This document shows, one piece after another, positions 57,686-64,000 of a stretch of 64,000 bases of DNA. This DNA is from Alligator mississippiensis (lineage: Eukaryota; Chordata; Crocodylia; Alligatoridae): contig NC_081827.1 in assembly GCF_030867095.1 (NCBI RefSeq), positions 25,172,001 to 25,236,000 of the forward strand, in the 5' to 3' direction. Under the pieces are notes generated by a model. That model made no database searches. It was not told where the DNA came from and was given only the letters and a program-made list of their open reading frames with translations. Each line of letters begins with the position of its first letter. The stretch's first letter is position 1. Position numbers and translations under genes: made by a program.

Positions 57686-58930
57686 AATCATAGAAAAGCT
57701 AGGCTAGAAGGAACTCATCCAGTCCAACTTTTCCATTCAAGTCAGGAGGTTTAGACAGATTTATCTGTCTAAACCATCCCAGATAAGTGTTTCTCTAATC
57801 GTCTCCTAACTTCTGAGAATGGAGATTCCAGTTTTTCTAGGTAAGTCATTCCAATGCTTAACTACCCTCACGTGTAGAAAGTTCTTGTAATATGCTATCT
57901 GTATTTCCAGTGTTGCAATTTAAGACCTTTGCTCCTTTGTCCTGTCCCCTGGGGCCACAGAGATAGTCTATCACCATCCTCTTTATAACTATCCTTTAGA
58001 TATTTGAAGATAGTAATCAAATCCCTCAGTCCTACCCTTTTCAGGCTAAATAATCTCCCAACCTTTTCTCATATATCATGTTTCCTAGACCTCTGATCAT
58101 TTTCCTAGACCTCTGCTGGCCTCTTAATTTGTTCACATCTTGAAATGTGGTGCCAAAACTTGGCCATAATATTCCATGCGAGGCCTCACCAGTACTGAGT
58201 ACAGTAGAAAAATCACTTCCTTTGGCTGGCAAGTGATGTTTCTATTAATACAGCCCAGTATGCTATTGGCCTTTTTTGCAACAAGAGCACATTGCTGTCT
58301 CATATTCAGCTTTGGATCCACTATAAACTGCCAGGTCCTTTTCTGTAGTGCACTAGCCTAGCTAGTCACTCCCTAGTCTGAATCTCTACATACAACTATT
58401 CTATTCTAAGAGCAGGTATTTGCATTTGTCTGGGCTGAATTTGATTTAATTCTGGACAAATCAAGTTTCCAATTTATGAAGGTCACCCTTAATACTAATT
58501 CTATGCTCTAGTGTCTGCAGCTCTACCCAACTTGGTGTCATCTGCATAGTTATTAAGTGTATACTCAGTCCCACCCTCCAAATCTTTAATGAAGACAAAA
58601 CAGTATTAAACTCAGGGCAGGCATGTGGGAAATCCCACTCAATACCTTCTCCAAATTAGACATCAAGCCATTCATAACTACTTTTTGAACACGATCCAAT
58701 GAGTTATATATTCACCTTAGAGTATTTTAGTCTAGACTATATTTCCTTTGAAGACTAATGAGAATGTCATGGGAAATAGTGTCATTGCTAAGTTTCAGAT
58801 ATATCCACTGCTCTCCACCCCCACCATTGGTAGAGCTCATCACCTTGTTGTAGAAGGAAATCAGGTTGGTCAGGCAAAACTGTATCTTGATGACTGAGTT
58901 GGCTACTCCTGACCAGCTCTAGCTGCTCTA
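57686..58930 (-). mobile_element. CR1 LINE, old, minus strand
   Basis: The tail 'aaatcatagaaaagctaggc' followed by 'tagaaggaactcatccagtc' is a CR1-type 3' end. The minus strand at 58321-58133 reads MDPKLNMRQQCALVAKKANSILG and LYSVLVRPRMEYYGQVLAPHFKM, the RT C-terminal block. Further upstream (58500-58900) the antisense of 'LGRVADTKL'-type and RT palm text is recognisable only in pieces. It has many stops. Confidence 0.75.
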
Positions 58931-58949
58931 AACCATTATTTTGCTAATC

Positions 58950-59720
58950 TAAGGATACCAAGCTCTTTTGGTCTTTTTTCATATGATAGGGTCTCCCCTC
59001 CTCTGATCATTTTAGCAGCCTTCTTCTGCACCAATGGCTAGAACTGCACATAATATTCTAGATTACATCATATCACCCTCTTGTACAATGAACTTAATAC
59101 TTCTCTGTTGCTACAAGAAATATCTTACCTTACATATTCTATGAATGCATTATGCCTTTCCAAGAATTCATCACAATGGCAGCTCACTCAAGTAGTGATG
59201 ACTAATACAGTCAGATTCTTCTCTTTCCCTGTTGTTTCCAACAGATGACCCTCCAGCTTTTAAACAGAAATTCTTCTCACTGGTCCCCAAGTTTATCACC
59301 TTCCACTTTATAAAATTCAATTAATCACACTTCTATTACCCACATCTTCTACGGCATCCAGTTCTTCCTGGATGATATTCTTCTTCAGTATTGTTGATGA
59401 CTCCCACCCATGTGTCAAAAGCAAACTGCATTGTCACATGCCTATTTTTTGTGCTAGGGACATCAATGGAAAAATTAAATGAATTATTCCCAAGATCAAC
59501 CCATGAAAAAATGCACAAATCTTCACAAATAAACAAACAAGCAGCAACCAGACAGCTAATAAAATTAATAATGATAAAGAAGGGGAAAAAAGTCTTGGAT
59601 CATAAGTAAACAGTGTGGAATCCTGATAAGTAAACTGTGTTAAGGAAAGTTTGACAAACTTAAAATGAATTTCAGTTAGCAGAACCTGATTAACTGCACC
59701 CAGGGTGCTAAAGTGACTCA
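58950..59720 (-). mobile_element. L3-like LINE relic, minus strand
   Basis: The plus strand shows antisense phrases such as 'aaggataccaagctcttttg', 'cttcttctgcaccaatggct' and 'ttcttcctggatgatattct', the pattern of very old CR1/L3 3' UTR and C-terminal RT. It is too decayed for motif reading; the boundaries are approximate. Confidence 0.4.
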
Positions 59721-59739
59721 CCAAAAAAAAACTTCACTG

Positions 59740-61420
59740 CTACTGATACTTGGAAAGTCATGGGTAACAAGCAAGATCCCAGAAATCTGATGAAAGACTA
59801 ACAGAGTGTTCATCTTTAAAAGAGGGAAAAAAGCAGGACTTGTAGACTGGTTAAGCCTAACTCTGATACTTGGGAGGTACTAGAGCAATTCTGAAAATAC
59901 CTGGAGAAGAGGTGTTGGTAAACCCATAGTGGCTCCTAGTGAAGGGCAAATCATGCCAAATCAACTTGACTTCCTTCTTTGACAGGCTAGATAGTTCAGT
60001 AGATGAAAGGAATATGGTAGAAATACTTGAACTTTAATACGGTTTTTAACATAGTCTCATATTATATTCTCATAAATAAGCTGGGAAGAAATGTGGGGTA
60101 GACAGAATTACTTTTAGATGGATAGGCAACTGGCTCCATAACTGAAAGCTGAGAATATCTATAAATGGATTGGTGTTAAAATGACAGATTTCAAACAAGG
60201 TTCCACAAGGATCTATTCTTGGTCCAGTGCAAAATTTTTATTAATGATTTGGATACAAGAATACAGAGCTTCCTGAGCAGTTATGCAGGAAGATGAAGGG
60301 GCTGCACTTTGGAGGAAAGAATTAGAATTCAAAATTATCTTGATAAACTGGGGGACTTGGGTAACTGTACCTAGGGGAGAGAAGGCAAATGCCACAATCT
60401 GGAATGGAAAATAACTAGCTAGGCCAGTGTTTCCCAAACTTTTGGGTTTTATGGCACCCTGGCAGCCAATTCACCCAGGTTTGCGCCCCTGTACTGCAGC
60501 CACCACCGCTGCTGCCCAATTGCTGCCCTTCCTCTTACTACCATTGTTTCCTTCACTGCTGAGGATTTCCCTTGCCAACATCACCTCTCCACTGTGTTTC
60601 TCCCAGTGCCTGAATTGCAACCACTTCCCACTCTCACAACCTTTTGTGCTCAAGGGGGCGCACCCACCAGTTTGCAAAACTCTGTCATAGGCAATAATGC
60701 TGCTGAAAAGGACCTGGGGATTTTCACGGATTACAGACCAACACAAATCAGCAGTGTGATATAATTGTGCTGTTGTCATTGTATAGTTGTGGTTGTGATG
60801 TAACTGCAAAAAAAGCAAATATAATTTGAAGCTGCAGTAACAGCAGCATTGTAAGACAAGGCAGGGGAGGGGGTTAGTACCATTCTAGTTGGTGCTAGTT
60901 AGCCTTCAGCTACACTGTTATGTACAACACTGCATTTGAAGAAGAAAGTGGAGAGGTTCTAGAGGCAGCTGACAAAGTTGATAAAGAGGACAATGCAAGT
61001 TGTCTGAGGAATGGCCGAGAGAACTGCATATATGTTTAGTTTGGAGAAAAGGATATTAAAGGGGGACAGGATAGCAGGTTTCAAGTATTTGAAAAGCTCA
61101 TGTGAAGAAGAGGGAGAACAAGTGTTCTTCTTTGCTGAAGAGAGCAGGAGATGAAGTAATGGGCTTAAATTACAGCAAATCAGTTTTAGATTAAATCTCA
61201 GAAAAAAAATGCTTCCCATTTATAACTGTAAAAAGGGTAGGACAAGGAAACAGGCTGTCTAGGGAAGCTATGGTGCCTCCTTCATCGGAGGCTTTCAAGA
61301 AGAAGATGAATAAGCATTTGTCTGAAATGGTATAGGAATAGCAAATGCTGCATTTGTGCAGAGTTAGTCTAGCTGATTCAATAAGGCCCTTCCAACCTTA
61401 CAATTTGAATTCCATGAGTC
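59740..61420 (+). mobile_element. L3/CR1 LINE relic, plus strand, interrupted by a MITE
   Basis: Recognisable text in plus orientation: 'gtagactggttaagcctaac' (59840), 'ggcaaatcatgccaaatcaa' (59945), and 'ggttccacaaggatctattc' (60199), the nucleotide form of the G.PQGS-type RT motif, followed by FINDLDTR near 60238. It resumes after the MITE with 'gctgctgaaaaggacctggg' (60700) and 'gtctagggaagctatggtgc' (61256). The tail is 'aaggcccttccaaccttaca' at about 61384. Stops throughout. Confidence 0.7.
60425..60684. mobile_element. hAT MITE inserted in the L3/CR1 relic
   Basis: It starts CAGTGTTTCCCAAACTTTTG and ends 'cagtttgcaaaactctg', reverse-complemented CAGAGTTTTGCAAACTG. Flanks agctaggc and tcataggc share taggc only, so the 8-bp duplication is eroded. 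The interior includes 'atggcaccctggcagccaat' and 'gggggcgcacccacca', typical of this MITE class. Confidence 0.6.
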
Positions 61421-61424
61421 ACGT

Positions 61425-62185
61425 ATCTCCAGCCTGACAACTTCACTATCACATCCAGCTGCATCTCTGCTCCTCAGATCTGGTCTTCTGGGGGCTCTAT
61501 CAAGTGACTTGCCATACATGAACACCTACTTTTAGGGGCCTACTCAGGTAATAACTTGTCCTATATCTTCTATATCCACACATTTTGACTCTGCGAGCTG
61601 CTCTAGTGCTGTCCCAGTAGCACACTGCCTTTTCTTTGCAGTATCTAAGTCTCTAGTATGAAAGAAGAAAGGATAAAAATCCTCACTCCTCCTATAAACT
61701 CCCTCACACCTCCCATTTGCTGCTTTCTGTTGCTAGCTCCCTCTGGTTGTTGGAAGCTGCTTTATAAGCCTTTTGCGTGGGTCAACCCTGCCCCTCATTA
61801 ATAAAACAACTGCTTGAAAAAAATCAGTTCAGTAATTCAGCCATTTTAGGATTATAATTAATTTAATGTCTTAATTTATTAATGGAATGACTTTTTCTTC
61901 AGTATATCGTCCTCCCTAGATAAATTGGAAAAGCTCTTCTTATTCCCTTAATATCTTTGGGTGGCAGTAATTCATTTTGCTTCTTTTATTTTATTAAAAG
62001 ATTCATATATGGGTTTTCTTCACTTTACTGATCCCACCATAGTTTTCTGCTGATAAATCTCCAAGAGTGATCTCATGAAACCATATGGGTCACTTACCTT
62101 GTCTTCCTATTTTCTCTTTCAGTTCAGCTGTAAACCTTGCATTTCTTAGAATGGTTAGAAAGGGCTATTTGAATCAGAGGAAATG
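61425..62185. other. No feature recognised
   Basis: AT-rich sequence without coding or repeat signal that I can support. Confidence 0.35.
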
Positions 62186-62189
62186 GGTT

Positions 62190-62365
62190 GTAATGCTGTT
62201 CTCATTTTAATCTTTTTGTCCTTGGGCAAGTCAAAATTTCTGTCCTTCTCTTTACTCACCCATAAACAGAGATAACACATACCCACTTCACAGCCCAATT
62301 AATACCTGTAAAGTATTTTAAGAGCCACTGAAGAAAGGCACTCTAGAAATACAGATTATCTGTTA
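62190..62365 (+). repeat. MIR-type SINE fragment
   Basis: The core phrase 'tccttgggcaagtcaaaatt' followed by 'ctttactcacccataaacag', 'tacccacttcacagcccaat', 'acctgtaaagtattttaaga' and 'gaaaggcactctagaaatac' follows the order of amniote MIR-type SINEs through to the 3' part. The tRNA-like head is weak. Confidence 0.65.
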
Positions 62366-62369
62366 AATC

Positions 62370-64000
62370 ATGATGTCTTCTAGGGGACACTACCTTTTTT
62401 GTCTTCATATTCATGAATATTAACTGCAGCCTTCCCAGCAGGTTTAAGATTGTGAATTCTTAGAATGACTTATGAGAGTCACGCATGCAGAGGTGCCACT
62501 GCCAACTGTCACCACGTGAAATCTTGAGGGTAAAGATCTGAACCAACAAAACAAAAACATACTTCCCTGGAACCAGTTAGATCTCCAAGGAGAAGAGAAG
62601 GTTGGTTGTGTTCAGAGTCTTTCCAACTGACTACATGAGTGCTCAGTAAAATGAATATGGATACAGAATAATTTCTACTGTCCCTACCAAGGAGAAGAGC
62701 ATTCACAACTGCATCCTAGCCTTCACCTTTTCATATCATGTCTAACAACGTCTGAAATCAATCTGAAAGGAGTTCCAGATAGTGAAAATGTGGCCAATGA
62801 AAAGGCTGGAGAGGCCCATTTGTGCACTTTGATCATTTCAGACAGAAAAAGAAAACTAGATACTAGCTGTAAACTGGCTGTTGCATAATGGTCCTCAGGA
62901 CACTGGCCTGTAGAAGAAAGACTGTTTTCTTTAGTAGATGTAATTCTGCAAAAAAGACACCAAATGCTCAAATAGCTTTCACAGGCCAGGAAGGCCACAG
63001 GTCAACGTCCAGTGCAAAAGCGAAGGTTTCATTTAAGTGAGTTAAGGATATTTTGAGTTAGCAAAAGTTAAGGAAGATGGTGAGCCACTGACTGTGTGCA
63101 TAACCTCAAATCCTACAATTAGAAAGGTCTTTCTGGGTTTGAATACTTTCTGTTGAGTTAGTGCACAGATCCTCCTTGCAAGTGATCCTGAATGGAATGA
63201 GACATGGGGGATAAGCTCATTTACAGTAGAGGATACTTGTCCAAGACATGCCTCAGAGGCTACTATAATGGACAGGGGGAATCTTTTGACCTCCGCAATG
63301 GCTAGGGTTTATAAAAGAATTAAAATGTCAGATTTTACCTATGTTTTTCTCCATTTATTCTTTAGGCTTTTTCATCCGTTATTACTTCTGTCCCAAAATA
63401 GTAACAACACCAGATACCAACAATGATAAAAGCCATACAAAAATCTAAATATCAATTAAAACACTTCCTGTACATGATTTCTACATTTGTGAAAGGTTTC
63501 TATATCTTTCCTTCCACTCTTTCAAACAATAACACAACAATACTGCAACCACAAATTGGCTCTAAAGCATATTACTTTCTTTTCATTTCCCCATAACCAC
63601 ATATTTTCCTTAATTTACTTTATAGTAGAGGCTAAGTAAAACCTGGGTCTCAATTTGGCTTTTCATTTTGTATTTATGGACAATATCAGCAGATATCTGC
63701 TTGCCATGCGTAGGATATATAAAACTAGAGTCTGTTTCTCAAAATCAGTCCCATAGGGAATAAGCTTTTAGACAAAATTACCTTATGCAAATCATGAAAA
63801 ATCATGTTCAACATATAATGCTTTCTTCAGCAAAAAAGTGCTTAAAAACGCATGTGTTAATTGCAGTCTATGTTTGGATGATTATGATAATTAAGTGTTG
63901 AAATGGTATTGATCCAGTCTGGCATAAGGAAACAAGATATTAAGAATTTTTAATTAAAACAACCACCCAGGAGGATTTGTCCTAAATACCTTTGAAATAT
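62370..64000. other. No feature recognised
   Basis: AT-rich sequence to the end of the window. Minus-strand frames at 62509-62706 and 62723-62998 are short and have no recognisable domain. Confidence 0.4.

Noticed and set aside
1..64000. tRNA, rRNA or other RNA genes
   Set aside because: No cloverleaf with intact A and B boxes or rRNA-like sequence was noticed by eye; MIR-like remnants account for the tRNA-like phrases.

Overview
This window is non-coding vertebrate DNA. I found no exon, promoter or RNA gene that can be assigned to a host gene. The repeat content points to a reptile of the crocodilian/turtle (non-squamate sauropsid) type. It holds many CR1 LINE copies of different ages, L3/CR1 relics, L2-like and MIR-like remnants, numerous non-autonomous hAT elements with 8-bp target-site duplications (TSDs), Tigger-like ends and retroviral-type solo LTRs. 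A crocodilian fits best by overall impression, but this is inference; a database search would be needed to fix the species.

Layout. Positions 1-3.9 kb are a stack of hAT-type elements followed by a minus-strand CR1 that itself carries a 186-bp hAT MITE. Positions 4.06-5.65 kb are a GC-rich stretch of inverted motifs, and 5.65-6.9 kb is a probable Helitron enclosing a GT/CA minisatellite. Positions 6.9-12.56 kb look single-copy. Positions 12.57-16.7 kb hold two large hAT elements and a 171-bp near-identical duplicated segment. Positions 16.8-19.8 kb hold an LTR-like promoter block (mirrored CCAAT boxes, GC box, TATA box) followed by a decayed gag-like relic, then a Tigger-like end. A solo LTR lies at 20.1-20.95 kb. 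An old minus-strand CR1 at 21.1-23.7 kb is split by a 0.9-kb CpG-rich insertion. Positions 23.7-29.2 kb are mostly single-copy, with a SINE-like hairpin at 27.6 kb. At 29.8-33.2 kb two CR1s meet tail to tail, followed by a Tigger-like MITE. After 6 kb of AT-rich sequence comes a second solo LTR (39.26-40.25 kb) next to the longest CR1 (40.3-43.26 kb), which keeps endonuclease and reverse transcriptase motifs but has frameshifts and a stop codon. Positions 43.4-54.6 kb contain MIR-like, L2-like and foldback remnants in AT-rich DNA. Positions 55.7-61.4 kb are a dense cluster of old L3/CR1 copies with a three-level nest of DNA transposons. The end of the window is AT-rich with one MIR-like SINE.

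No genes work together here. What can be read is a transposition history: which element inserted into which, with target-site duplications as evidence. The most interesting items are the two clean solo LTRs, the CpG-rich insertion inside CR1, the intact-looking Pol II promoter at 16.87-17.01 kb, the probable Helitron, the foldback hAT family with a perfect 38-bp palindrome, and the nested stack at 55.7-57.7 kb. I see no convincing new functional system.
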